Shown here: piece by piece, positions 6,894 through 15,662 of the stretch | Position numbering within the stretch: position 1 is the stretch's first letter | Layout of the letters: each line of letters starts with the position of its first letter | NCBI GenBank assembly: GCA_023231445.1 | Contig: JALNVF010000050.1 | Span: forward strand, 1 to 20,172 | Direction of reading: 5' to 3' | Source: Treponema sp. | GTDB taxonomy: Bacteria > Spirochaetota > Spirochaetia > Treponematales > Treponemataceae | Length of the DNA stretch: 20,172 bases | Notes under the pieces: model-generated | The model's input: the letters and a program-made list of their open reading frames with translations, nothing else | Told to the model about the DNA's origin: nothing | Databases searched by the model: none | Position numbers and translations under genes: made by a program

Positions 6894-8636
6894 CTACAAC
6901 CGGTTTATTTTTATTCTGCACCCCCTGTCTGTATTAATGATTTCGATCCACGACGGATACTTTTGTTTACTGCACGAACAGATACAGCCTGTATTTGCAT
7001 ATATACCCGTCGTTTCCGTGTTAGTAACATATTCTTTCATTGCATAATGCGTATGGCCCATAATTACAATTTTTTCAAACGGCAGATTTGAGAAAATTCG
7101 TTTAAACCACAATTTTATGCTGACTTTTCCAAATTTTTCATGTGCGTATTGGCATAAACTTTTTTTACTGACTGAAAAAAGATAATACCGGTGAAATTCA
7201 TCAGGTTTATCAGAATTTACCGGATCTTTTCTAAATTTTTCATATTTGCCCAGTAGAGAATGATAACTCTTCTTTACATCGGCAACAGTCACATCAGTAT
7301 AAGGAGATGCCATACGGATTACAGAATCATCTGTCAGTTTATCATCATCCGCACGATGGGCATTCGATATCGCGACAAGTGCATCTACAAATAACTTAAT
7401 AAAAACTCCGCCTGGTTCCTGTTTCTCAGTATCAAATGATACTGAAGATGATTTTGTATATGCTTTTTGCAGAATCTTTTCCAGATCGCAGGATTCTTCT
7501 GCAGCAAGACGCGTTACATAATAGCCGAACGGCAGGCCCTGAAGCGTGTCAGTATCGCTTTCGCTTACAGGTGCATTGAACAGGTCTGAGGCATGTCCGT
7601 GTTCAAATCTAATATATTTAGTTTCAGAATGATGGTTAAACAGTAATTCAGCAGAATATGTTTGAGGTTCTTTTAAAATCATTGTTTTACCATTTTCGGA
7701 AACGGTGTTTAAATCTTCCTGTGTTATTCCCATATCATGGTTACCGGGTATATACCACACTTCATCACAAAGCTCTATACATTTTCTGAGTGCAGGCATA
7801 AAAAGTGCATTTTTCCATGATTCTGCAACTTCGGATGCATTTTTAAAAGGTTTTAATTCAGGAGGGCACAGCCATGTATCAAAAAAGTCTCCCAGTATTA
7901 TTAATTTTTTTATTCTGCTGTCGAGTGCAATTTTATACAAAATTATATTCAGAAAGGCAGGATACAATCCGTTAAACCAGCCGTCACTTTTGCGTCCGAT
8001 ATGGACATCGCTTATTACGGCTATTTTATTTCCATTCTTTTTTTTAGATCCTGCAGATACAGCCATTCCATACAACATCATCTTGAGGCTGTCGAAAGAA
8101 TCGAATACGTTTATGACATTTTCTGAAATAAGTCCGCAGATAAACCACATAGGAGCTATTGCGAAACTGGTGAACACAGGGAAAGATCCCCAACCAGTAT
8201 AATACCAGATTTTATAACCTGTCATCCAGAATAAAATCCATCCAAGAAAACATTCCATGCCGAGAATAATGAACATATAAAAGAGGCCTCTTAAAAGCAG
8301 GGGAAAGTCTTTTTTTTTCATCCACCGGTATGCAGGCTCCAGACCGACTACACAAATAAGTCCGTACACAAAAAACATATAAAGACTTGCCTGTCCGTAG
8401 AATGTAAGGATAGGAACTTTCCAGATATTGTTAAGATTGAGTCTCGGATCAACCCACCACTGGTACTGAAAAATATATTTCAGCAGTGGTATTTCTCTGC
8501 CGATTTTAGTAATTGAATAGAATGATACCTCACCAGCAACGAGAAGTGCACCGTAGATGCAAAGTCTGAACAATGCCTGTCGTATTCGCTTTGGAAAATT
8601 CTTGTAATGGCTGTACCTTCTGTTTTCTTCTTTCAT
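6894..8636 (-). CDS. membrane-anchored calcineurin-like metallophosphoesterase
   Basis: A 580-residue protein in two parts. Residues 20-185 hold four to five hydrophobic helices with features such as ILTFYGQASLYMFFVYG, LLLRGLFYMFIILGMECFLGW and WYYTGWGSFP. This pattern recalls the PF06541/TMEM229 membrane family. From about 204 a cytoplasmic metallophosphoesterase begins: SDVHIG (D210, H212), GDFFDTW (D250), GNHD (N299, H300), EHGHASD (H346, H348) and MGHTH (H528, H530). The two-metal site is complete, so phosphoester or pyrophosphate hydrolysis is expected. Motif spacing is somewhat LpxH-like, but the substrate is unknown. The ATG overlaps the stop of the cyclase gene by 4 bases (ATGA), so the two are translationally coupled. 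A role in cyclic-nucleotide turnover is possible from context only. It is the last gene of the operon, followed by the shared terminator. Confidence 0.85.
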   Translation of the reverse strand: MKEENRRYSHYKNFPKRIRQALFRLCIYGALLVAGEVSFYSITKIGREIPLLKYIFQYQWWVDPRLNLNNIWKVPILTFYGQASLYMFFVYGLICVVGLEPAYRWMKKKDFPLLLRGLFYMFIILGMECFLGWILFWMTGYKIWYYTGWGSFPVFTSFAIAPMWFICGLISENVINVFDSFDSLKMMLYGMAVSAGSKKKNGNKIAVISDVHIGRKSDGWFNGLYPAFLNIILYKIALDSRIKKLIILGDFFDTWLCPPELKPFKNASEVAESWKNALFMPALRKCIELCDEVWYIPGNHDMGITQEDLNTVSENGKTMILKEPQTYSAELLFNHHSETKYIRFEHGHASDLFNAPVSESDTDTLQGLPFGYYVTRLAAEESCDLEKILQKAYTKSSSVSFDTEKQEPGGVFIKLFVDALVAISNAHRADDDKLTDDSVIRMASPYTDVTVADVKKSYHSLLGKYEKFRKDPVNSDKPDEFHRYYLFSVSKKSLCQYAHEKFGKVSIKLWFKRIFSNLPFEKIVIMGHTHYAMKEYVTNTETTGIYANTGCICSCSKQKYPSWIEIINTDRGCRIKINRL

Positions 8637-11600
8637 AGACTGTCTCCTGTTAAATAAAATTCATATTCTTTTCCGGCCGAAAGCGTATTTTCATATTCCC
8701 ATTTATACGGACTGTTTTTTAACAATATAACGGACTTGTTATACCACTCGGCCGCTTTTTGCTTATTACCTGTTGTCATAGCCATTATTGCTTCAGCTCT
8801 GGCTGCAGGTCCGGCAAGCATACGATATTCTTTGCTTAGACGGTATAATGTCCAAAGTGCTTTTTTTGCAAGCTTTTTATAATATGCTGTTTTTTTTACA
8901 GGAACAGCATTATGTCTGAACGCTTCACAGATTGATTCGACTGCATTTACATAAGAAAGTTTAATGTGGGGTATATTAATTTTATATAAATCATTTTCAT
9001 GTATAATACATTCTGCATAATGCAGGGCTTCATCATAATTGTGTTCATGAGAAGCGATATATGCAAGATGACCGTAATGAATACACAATGTCATATGATC
9101 GTGAACAGTGCTGCTCAGTTTTATTCCGGTCTGGAGTTGAGCTTCAGCCTGCATACCGGTAAATTCTCTTCGAAGATATTTCATGAACGGAACTTTATTG
9201 TATTTCCAGCCTATATGCATAACGGAATGAAGTTTTTTCGCTATTTTGTCACATTCTTCATATCCTGCAATTGATTTTTCAAAATCACCAATGAGAAAAT
9301 AATTCTGGCCAAGAGCGCCTTCTGCAGTCATAAGCTCCCATTGTTCGCCCGTTTTACGAAAATAGTCCGATGCTGCTTCAAGCATGTGTATTGACTTAAC
9401 CGGGTCATCATAAAAAAGAAAATAATATGCATATCTTGCATTAAAAATATTTTTTGTTTTTAAATTCTGTGTATAATCAAGCATCAGACTCCCCTGCTCG
9501 AATATTTTTCTGCCTAGAGACGTTAGTCCTGCACTTACGAGTGATACAGCGTAATCTCCCGCTGCAGCGCAGAATTTATCAACACCCTTTTTGCAGTGCA
9601 ATGTATTGTTAAAATTTACGAGAGAACTCCATGCTATTTTTTCCGGAAGACCAAAATAATACAATTTGTTAAGAATGCAGAGAATATCGGTACGAGTTTC
9701 TGCCGCATAAAGTTTCTCACCGCTGTAAGGTTTTATTCTTTTTCCCCTGATTCCGTAATTCACCGTTTGAATAATCGCTTCTTTTGTAATGTCCATGTAA
9801 ACGGCCGGTAATGATTTTGGTGCTTTTTTTCCAAGTATTTTCAGTGCATCTTCAAGCGAAATTACAGCGTTATCAAATTTTCCCTGTTCCTGAAAGCATC
9901 TTCCCATGCCTCGCAGTGCATCAGCTTTTATTCGTTTTTTAGTACAAGTCTGTATTACTTTTTCGAAAATTTTCCGGGCCTTTTCATAATCTTCAATGAT
10001 ACGGTAAGCTTCTGCCAGTGTAAGAAGAAGTTTACACAATTGTTGTTCGTCTTTCGGAGTCTCAAGTGTATTCCATGCGTTCAGGGCGGTAAGACAATGA
10101 GTTATTGTGTCCTGGGCAGAAAACAGTTTCTCGGCTTTTTTAGCAGCTGTATATGCATAAAGGAACACCTTATCAAAAGCCTTTGCTTCCAATGCGTGAT
10201 ATTCAAGCTTTTCAATAACCTGTTGATAATTTCCTTCATAGCGTTTTTCCAGATATAAAAGAATCATAAGATTCAATTCTTTTTTAGTCGTATCAAGAAT
10301 AGTATCATAAATAACATCATGTATAATTCCGTGTGTGAATGAATATTCAGAATCATCGGAGACTTCTTTCACAATAATATTATGAGTTTCAAAATCAGAC
10401 AGCGCTTTATCAACTGACTTTTCACTTATACCATCCGGTAGAAGTTCCAGGAGACAGTCTGAATAGAATGTCTTTCCTATAGCGGATGCTGTTTTACAAA
10501 TGACTTGTTCTTCGAATTTAAGAGAACTCAGACGTGACAGAATAATATTTTGAATAGATGAAGGAATAACTATATTCTGTATACTTTTTATATTATGTGA
10601 CAGAATCCGTTTTCCTGATTCGTTTTCTATGAGTGTTCCGCTTTCAACAAGACTATGTACAATATTTTCAATAAAGAACGGATTACCTTCTGATGTAGCT
10701 ACAATTTTTCTGTTCAGAATTGGTTCTGCTTCCTGCATATTAAGCAGTATTTCAGTCAGCGCTGAAGAAGCGTCATCTGAAAGTTGGGCAAGCTTCAGTA
10801 TTCTGATATTGTGCTGTTTAAAGAAACCGGTAATAAACGGCAATTCTCGTGAAATTGCCGTTATGAACACCTTTTTTTGTCCGTAACTGCTTATCAAATA
10901 TTCGAGCATGCTTAAAGATATGCTGTCGCACCACTGCATATCTTCAAGAATAATAACAATGGGATACTGTTCTGCCGCCCGTGAAAACATGCGTTCTATT
11001 AATGAAAAGAAATGATATTGTTTTATAGAAACATCAATGTCTGATGTTTCAGTGTTTTCAATGAAATCATACCCCAGCATATTAAGAAAAATGGGAATCC
11101 ATATAATTTCATCCGGAAAATACGATTCAAAAAAACGCAGAGTGAAATCTCTGGCTTTTAAATCAGAAATTCTTTCAGGCATGTTTATAAGTTTTTTTAT
11201 TATTGAACGCCAGCAGAAAAAAACTGTCGTTTCTTCGTACTGATAACAGGTACCATAATAAATTTTTACGTCCGGAATCTGCTGTCTGGCACAACTAACA
11301 AACTGTTCAACAAGATACGTTTTTCCCATACCTGCATCGCCGATGACAGGAACTATATTCATGCGTCCCGATGCACTTTGCACAAAAGATTCACAGAGCT
11401 GCTGCAATTCTCTGCTGCGACCTATGAGTTTTGAACTTACCTGTTTTTTTTGCGGTATTTTTTTTATTTTTACAACAAAATAGGCAGTCTGAACTCCGTC
11501 ATACCCTTTACATGTTATTCCCGTGACAATCTTCGTTTCACACATAGATTCTGTGCTTTTTTTTGTTGCTTCGTCGATAAGTACGGAATATGTTCCCTTT

Positions 11601-12868
11601 TCAGAGGCATGCATCATGAGTCGCGATGCAAAATTTACCGAATTACCTATAATAGTGTAATCCTTACGCAGAAAGCCGCCAAACTCGCCTGAGTATACCA
11701 TTCCTGTTCCGATACCGATATTTACGGACTGAATATCGGTATTTTTTTTAGCGGCAAGAAGAATTTCTGCAGCACACAGTACCGCATTTCGTTCCTTGTT
11801 TTCTAAAGCTGACGGAGTACCAAAAAAAATTGGAAACACAACGCCTTTATCAGACAGATCAGGTTTTGTACAGTATCCGCCATACCGGTAGGCCTTATTC
11901 TGCATAAGAAAATAGATTTCGTTTACAGCAGAAAGGCTGTTTTCAATTTTTTCTTCACCGATCTGCTGTGCAAAAACTCCTTCGAATTTAGCCATAATAC
12001 ATGTAATATTTTTATATTCACCGGCAAATCCCGCAAAACTTTTTTTTGTCTGTTGCCGGATTATCGGATTAATAAATGTCGCCATGCGGTTATAAAAATA
12101 CGGATTTGAGAAGAATTGCTCAGTGTCTGTATATTCCGGCATCTGAACAGTTTCTATAAAATCTTCCGGAAATTTATCAAGATGATAAAATCCGTTCATT
12201 TCCGTAAAATTACTTTGCAGACCTTCGGCAGAGGCAATAGTCCAAGCCTCTTTGCTTAGAATAATTTCCTGCTTTTTACATTCCTTTTCGCAAAGTACTG
12301 CTGTATGAACCGTATTACCAAGAATGACGGGAGTTATGAACAGATCCCTCGTTCCAAGTAGTATTTGATATATTGTGCCACTGCTTATACCAATTTTTGG
12401 ACGAAGAACAAATCCGTTGTCTTTACCGGCAAGAAGATTATAATTATCACTTAATTCAAGCGCACGAAGCATTGCAGCGAATGTACGGTTAAAATTATCC
12501 CGTTCTGTTTCAGCCTTCATTCTGTCAAAACAAATCAACAGCGAATCACCGGCAAACTGATAAACAGAACCTCCGAACTGTCTCACAGTTTCTATAATTA
12601 TTGAATAAAATTCAGAGAGGGTGTTTGACAGATCAGCTATATCTCTGTTTGTATTAATATAGTTCAATACAATAGGCGTAAACCCGATTATATCAAAATA
12701 GACTACTGTGCCATTGAATTTTTCCGTTTTTTTTTCAAAAATGCAGCATTCTGCTCTGCCTATAAAACGTACTATTTTGTAAGGAATATATTGTGAAAGA
12801 AGTTGAAATTCCGTATCTGCAACGAACTGGTCCTCTCTGAGCAGACATTTCTTACATTTTTTTCCCAT
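8633..12868 (-). CDS. soluble adenylyl cyclase-like protein (two cyclase domains, AAA ATPase, TPR-like tail)
   Basis: A 1411-residue soluble protein with the plan of mammalian ADCY10. C1 (about 50-215) carries both metal aspartates, D59 in VVYFDIIGFT and D108 in FAGDSLLICF. C2 (about 285-465) lacks them but keeps the partner residues: K335, T405 in DYTIIG, and N412 and R416 in VNFASRL. Together they should form one active site, with adenine-type residues, so ATP to cAMP is predicted. An ATPase domain follows, with GRSRE at about 483, Walker A GDAGMGKT (510-517) and Walker B IVIILED (to 643). The last 500 residues are helical repeats of TPR type (for example EDYEKARKIFEKVI, QGKFDNAVISLEDAL). 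An N-terminal CKKC could bind metal. The ATG lies 4 bases after the lipase stop, with AAGGG upstream. The last four bases overlap the phosphoesterase gene. The domain calls are firm; activity and the regulating ligand are inferred. Confidence 0.88.
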   Translation of the reverse strand: MGKKCKKCLLREDQFVADTEFQLLSQYIPYKIVRFIGRAECCIFEKKTEKFNGTVVYFDIIGFTPIVLNYINTNRDIADLSNTLSEFYSIIIETVRQFGGSVYQFAGDSLLICFDRMKAETERDNFNRTFAAMLRALELSDNYNLLAGKDNGFVLRPKIGISSGTIYQILLGTRDLFITPVILGNTVHTAVLCEKECKKQEIILSKEAWTIASAEGLQSNFTEMNGFYHLDKFPEDFIETVQMPEYTDTEQFFSNPYFYNRMATFINPIIRQQTKKSFAGFAGEYKNITCIMAKFEGVFAQQIGEEKIENSLSAVNEIYFLMQNKAYRYGGYCTKPDLSDKGVVFPIFFGTPSALENKERNAVLCAAEILLAAKKNTDIQSVNIGIGTGMVYSGEFGGFLRKDYTIIGNSVNFASRLMMHASEKGTYSVLIDEATKKSTESMCETKIVTGITCKGYDGVQTAYFVVKIKKIPQKKQVSSKLIGRSRELQQLCESFVQSASGRMNIVPVIGDAGMGKTYLVEQFVSCARQQIPDVKIYYGTCYQYEETTVFFCWRSIIKKLINMPERISDLKARDFTLRFFESYFPDEIIWIPIFLNMLGYDFIENTETSDIDVSIKQYHFFSLIERMFSRAAEQYPIVIILEDMQWCDSISLSMLEYLISSYGQKKVFITAISRELPFITGFFKQHNIRILKLAQLSDDASSALTEILLNMQEAEPILNRKIVATSEGNPFFIENIVHSLVESGTLIENESGKRILSHNIKSIQNIVIPSSIQNIILSRLSSLKFEEQVICKTASAIGKTFYSDCLLELLPDGISEKSVDKALSDFETHNIIVKEVSDDSEYSFTHGIIHDVIYDTILDTTKKELNLMILLYLEKRYEGNYQQVIEKLEYHALEAKAFDKVFLYAYTAAKKAEKLFSAQDTITHCLTALNAWNTLETPKDEQQLCKLLLTLAEAYRIIEDYEKARKIFEKVIQTCTKKRIKADALRGMGRCFQEQGKFDNAVISLEDALKILGKKAPKSLPAVYMDITKEAIIQTVNYGIRGKRIKPYSGEKLYAAETRTDILCILNKLYYFGLPEKIAWSSLVNFNNTLHCKKGVDKFCAAAGDYAVSLVSAGLTSLGRKIFEQGSLMLDYTQNLKTKNIFNARYAYYFLFYDDPVKSIHMLEAASDYFRKTGEQWELMTAEGALGQNYFLIGDFEKSIAGYEECDKIAKKLHSVMHIGWKYNKVPFMKYLRREFTGMQAEAQLQTGIKLSSTVHDHMTLCIHYGHLAYIASHEHNYDEALHYAECIIHENDLYKINIPHIKLSYVNAVESICEAFRHNAVPVKKTAYYKKLAKKALWTLYRLSKEYRMLAGPAARAEAIMAMTTGNKQKAAEWYNKSVILLKNSPYKWEYENTLSAGKEYEFYLTGDSL

Positions 12869-12872
12869 GATG

Positions 12873-14093
12873 TTACACCCTTGTATTAATTATGTTTTCT
12901 ACTATTTTTTTATAAAGTTTTCTGCCTGTTTTTTTTCGAAACCAGTGCGGCATCATTGCAGGTTCAGCGTGATCCATACAAAGCGAGTGTTTCTGTTCAA
13001 TCCATACACCCTTCCGTTCGATGCAGTTTCTTTTTTTTTGTATTTTATCATCGCGTCCGACATAGGGAAAACGCTGTGCATCTGAAGGAATCATACCATC
13101 ATTATGATGCCATCTTTTTACGAACGTTTTCCATTTTTTTTCCTTGATCCGGTAATTTCCAACTGCAAGTGTATTCACCCACAGTACAATATGGCAGACG
13201 AACGGTATAAAAAAATCAATAAGTCCCAAAAAAGAAAAGGTTGCCTTTGTCGTATAACTGAAGTACCATGTATCAGAATATTCAGTCATAAACTTATTAT
13301 TTTTTTCCATTGCATTAGGTGTAAGGTCATACATAGCCCAATCCGCACTGTCACTGAATTCTCCGTTCGTATCTGCAAGCGCCGTCAATATATGATTTTG
13401 TCCGCCGTCATCATTAAAATCCCACTGATCAAGATGAAGATCGAAAATAAAATGACTCCTGTGACTGTTGTTCTGATAGTTACCGTCTATCTCCAGAAGT
13501 TTGCAGAGAAAACGGACAGTTGCTGCATTTTTCTTTAAAATTCCTGTTTCTGTATCAGCGCCGAGTATCCATGTCAGCGTTGAACCATTCTGTGCTCCTG
13601 CAACGGAAGTTATTGAATGTACCCATGTGCAGTCCGTATGCTCTTGATATCCGCAGCTGGTATAAAAATAATCCTGTGCAAGAAGATACTGCAGCATTCG
13701 TATAACCGGAACACCCATTGAATGACCGACGAAATCCAGCGGATGCAGTTTGTCCCATATGGTACATAGGGCAGGCCCTCCGTATCGTGTCGATACAGAG
13801 GGGTCAAAGTCTTTCTTTTCACCATAGAACCGTGTGTACCTTTTGTGTCCGAATTTTTTACTGTGTTCGGCCCCATAATCAGTAAGGCCTCCTTTCAGTT
13901 GAAAGAAAAGTTCGCATGCCTGATCATGAAGAGAAGATACAGGTCCCGTCGAAGGGAAAAGAAACGGCGGGAGTCTGCTGCCACTTTCTTTTTTTAATTC
14001 ATGAGCGCAAACATAATACGGATGACTACTTAACTCATCGTCCCCCCAGCCGAGCAGGCCGTGGCAGAAAACTATCGGCAGGTCTGTGTTCAT
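12873..14093 (-). CDS. L1-type (family I.5-like) lipase/esterase without signal peptide
   Basis: A 406-residue alpha/beta hydrolase that follows the Geobacillus/Staphylococcus lipase plan. It has an oxyanion-region FCHGLLGWG (9-17), a nucleophile motif GHSMG (S125), an acid D332 in HNDGMIPS, and a catalytic H375 in MDHAEP. The structural zinc site of that family also seems kept: D57 in SSLHDQAC, H77 and H83 in the AEH...GH block, and D222 in LDQWDF. Ester or triglyceride hydrolysis is expected. Known relatives are secreted, but this protein starts directly with MNTDLPIVFCHG, two residues before the first beta strand, and no longer start is plausible: its ATG overlaps the radical SAM stop by 4 bases. 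A hydrophobic stretch at 286-312 (FSFLGLIDFFIPFVCHIVLW) might contact membrane. It seems an intracellular lipase acting on the cell's own lipids or acyl esters. The substrate is unknown. Confidence 0.85.
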   Translation of the reverse strand: MNTDLPIVFCHGLLGWGDDELSSHPYYVCAHELKKESGSRLPPFLFPSTGPVSSLHDQACELFFQLKGGLTDYGAEHSKKFGHKRYTRFYGEKKDFDPSVSTRYGGPALCTIWDKLHPLDFVGHSMGVPVIRMLQYLLAQDYFYTSCGYQEHTDCTWVHSITSVAGAQNGSTLTWILGADTETGILKKNAATVRFLCKLLEIDGNYQNNSHRSHFIFDLHLDQWDFNDDGGQNHILTALADTNGEFSDSADWAMYDLTPNAMEKNNKFMTEYSDTWYFSYTTKATFSFLGLIDFFIPFVCHIVLWVNTLAVGNYRIKEKKWKTFVKRWHHNDGMIPSDAQRFPYVGRDDKIQKKRNCIERKGVWIEQKHSLCMDHAEPAMMPHWFRKKTGRKLYKKIVENIINTRV

Positions 14094-15346
14094 TTTTTCT
14101 TAAGATCCTCACCCCACTTAAATCCCATCTTTCTGTAAAATTTCGGAACAGTTCCGTTCGTAAACGAAGGACATGTTCTGATTATTTCCTTAGATTGTTC
14201 TACGGAAAGCGGACGCACCGTTGTGTGAAGGTCTGCAATCGGCTGACTGATTTTGTTTGCATAGCATGAACATCCCGGCGCCCGGAATATTTTTGAATAT
14301 TCATTCCAGATATCCCGTATAGGACGTTCCCGCATGTTTCCAAGCGACACTGAACAGAAATCACACGGACAGACATTTCCTGACGAATCAACAAAAATAA
14401 AATGGAATCCAGCACCACAGCCATAAAATTTTTCACTTTCAAATACATCATAAGCAAAGCAGGCTGGATAATCCTTGTGTTTAATAAGAAATTTCTGAAC
14501 TTTATTTACACGTTTTACATCATTTTCTGTAAGTTTTTCCTCCGGATGATCATTAAGGTGTCCGCTTAAAATCGGAGATGTAAGACGCATATCGTTAACT
14601 CCGAGTGATTTAAAAAAATCCAGCGTTTTATATAATTCTTCAGGATTTGATATGAGCTCATGGTCAGGAACAAAAGACACTGCTACGTACATACCTTCAG
14701 CCTGATACATTTCAATAGCCTTTACCGCAATTGCATGCATTCCTTCGCGCCCGCGCCGTTTGTCATGAATTTCCGGCTTGTAATGATCAAGCGATATTAC
14801 AGGAATTCCCAGACCGGCAGCCTTTAATTCACGTACTTTTTCACGAGTAAGACCGAATCCCGTAGAAAACATAAGAGACATTGATTTTTCCCCGATAAGA
14901 GAAATAATATCGACGATGTCGTTTCTCAGCAGTGGTTCACCACCGGTAATGCCGATCATACTTGTACCAAGTTCCTGTACCTGAGTTATTGCATCTCTCA
15001 ATTCTTCAAGTGTCAGCTGATTTTTTTTTGTCCTGTCTGCAAACGAACAGTGCCAGCAGTTGCAGATACAATTTGCCGTTACAGCAAAGTTCATCATCAC
15101 TGGAGCAGGCTGTCCATTTGCTGTTTTCAATATACCTGCGACGTAGCGTTCATATGCTTCTGAAGGGAAATACGGTGTAAATGTATTCATATAGATTCTA
15201 TCGCCTACCCGCGTGAGTTTACTGTTGCTTGAAACATAGTTCATTGCAAGCATCTGGCGAAGCGAAAGTGTTTTCATGACCGGACTCTTGAGCATTTCCA
15301 TCATGCCGTTTATTTTTTGAAATCCGTAAAGTTGTTTTCCTACCAT
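14090..15346 (-). CDS. radical SAM protein with cysteine-rich C-terminal (SPASM-like) region
   Basis: A 418-residue enzyme. The radical SAM cluster motif C-x3-C-x2-C is C93/C97/C100 within ANCICNCWHC; an additional C95 lies inside it. The SAM-binding GGEP is at 135-138. The C-terminal part has several cysteines (C310, C326, C328, C331, C359, C361) and the phrase SLGNMRERPIRDIWN, typical of SPASM-like auxiliary cluster domains in MoaA/PqqE-type proteins. About 85 residues precede the core domain and match nothing I know. No short peptide substrate gene lies nearby. It is the first gene of the radical SAM-lipase-cyclase-phosphoesterase operon. The ATG follows a weak, distant AGGGG and a plausible promoter. 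A 4-base ATGA overlap joins it to the lipase. The substrate is unknown; lipid, cofactor or peptide modification all remain possible. Confidence 0.82.
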   Translation of the reverse strand: MVGKQLYGFQKINGMMEMLKSPVMKTLSLRQMLAMNYVSSNSKLTRVGDRIYMNTFTPYFPSEAYERYVAGILKTANGQPAPVMMNFAVTANCICNCWHCSFADRTKKNQLTLEELRDAITQVQELGTSMIGITGGEPLLRNDIVDIISLIGEKSMSLMFSTGFGLTREKVRELKAAGLGIPVISLDHYKPEIHDKRRGREGMHAIAVKAIEMYQAEGMYVAVSFVPDHELISNPEELYKTLDFFKSLGVNDMRLTSPILSGHLNDHPEEKLTENDVKRVNKVQKFLIKHKDYPACFAYDVFESEKFYGCGAGFHFIFVDSSGNVCPCDFCSVSLGNMRERPIRDIWNEYSKIFRAPGCSCYANKISQPIADLHTTVRPLSVEQSKEIIRTCPSFTNGTVPKFYRKMGFKWGEDLKKK

Positions 15347-15380
15347 AATCTTTTTATACCCCTGAAAATTATTTCTATAA

Positions 15381-15408
15381 ATTATATCCCGGATTTTTCC
15401 AAAAACAA
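15381..15408 (-). promoter_or_regulatory. promoter of the radical SAM / lipase / cyclase operon
   Basis: Read on the minus strand: -35 TTGTTT (15408-15403, weak), a 16-base spacer, and a perfect -10 TATAAT (15386-15381). Transcription would start near 15375, leaving a leader of about 28 bases before the ATG at 15346. The CCGGAT/ATCCGG repeat around the -35 box could be an operator. Confidence 0.5.
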
Positions 15409-15436
15409 CGTAAGTATATCCGGAAAAGAATCACCA

Positions 15437-15458
15437 ACCTCGACGCAAGCGTCGAGGT
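15437..15458. repeat. perfect inverted repeat, GC-rich
   Basis: ACCTCGACGC (15437-15446) and GCGTCGAGGT (15449-15458) are a perfect 10-base inverted repeat around AA. It lies between two divergent genes, so it terminates neither. It may be part of a repeated palindromic element together with the stem-loop at 15491-15528. Confidence 0.8.
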
Positions 15459-15473
15459 ATGGAGTTCTCTAAA

Positions 15474-15528
15474 GGTATTGCAGTCGGGATTTAATACCCC
15501 TCATACGCCCCAAGGGGCGGGGTATTAA
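15474..15528. repeat. compound stem-loop with an alternative pairing
   Basis: The outer stem TTAATACCCC (15491-15500) / GGGGTATTAA (15519-15528) encloses TCATAC and an inner hairpin GCCCC-AA-GGGGC (15507-15518). Upstream, GGTATT (15474-15479) can instead pair with AATACC (15493-15498), breaking the outer stem. The arrangement fits either a mobile palindromic repeat or a switchable RNA. No transposase is adjacent. Confidence 0.75.
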
Positions 15529-15662
15529 CCCCTCCGCACGAATAAATTCAATAATTTGTCTGAAGTATTAAAAATATTGAAAAAATTTATATTTTAAATT
15601 TGCAAAAAAAATGTAATAAGTATATTGTCTTATATAAATTATAAAAGTAAGGAGATGTTATT

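Larger units (their letters stand above)
15347..15662. other. divergent intergenic region with two large inverted repeats
   Basis: No gene is visible in these 316 bases. From left to right they hold: the promoter of the minus-strand operon (15381-15408), flanked by CCGGAT/ATCCGG (15389-15394 and 15418-15423); two strong stem-loops (15437-15458 and 15491-15528); a very AT-rich stretch (15541-15648) that probably contains the promoter of the plus-strand hydrogenase/chemoreceptor gene, although I cannot pick one convincing -35/-10 pair; and its ribosome-binding site AAGGAGAT at 15649-15656. The GC-rich hairpin block differs sharply in base composition from the AT-rich flanks. Confidence 0.7.

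Noticed and set aside
6894..8000. Lipid A enzyme LpxH as identity of the phosphoesterase
   Set aside because: The motifs are only generally similar, the membrane domain is foreign to LpxH, and treponemes as I know them do not make typical lipid A.
15437..15528. Terminators or a CRISPR fragment
   Set aside because: The flanking genes diverge, no T-run follows the stems, and there are no regularly spaced identical repeats with unique spacers.
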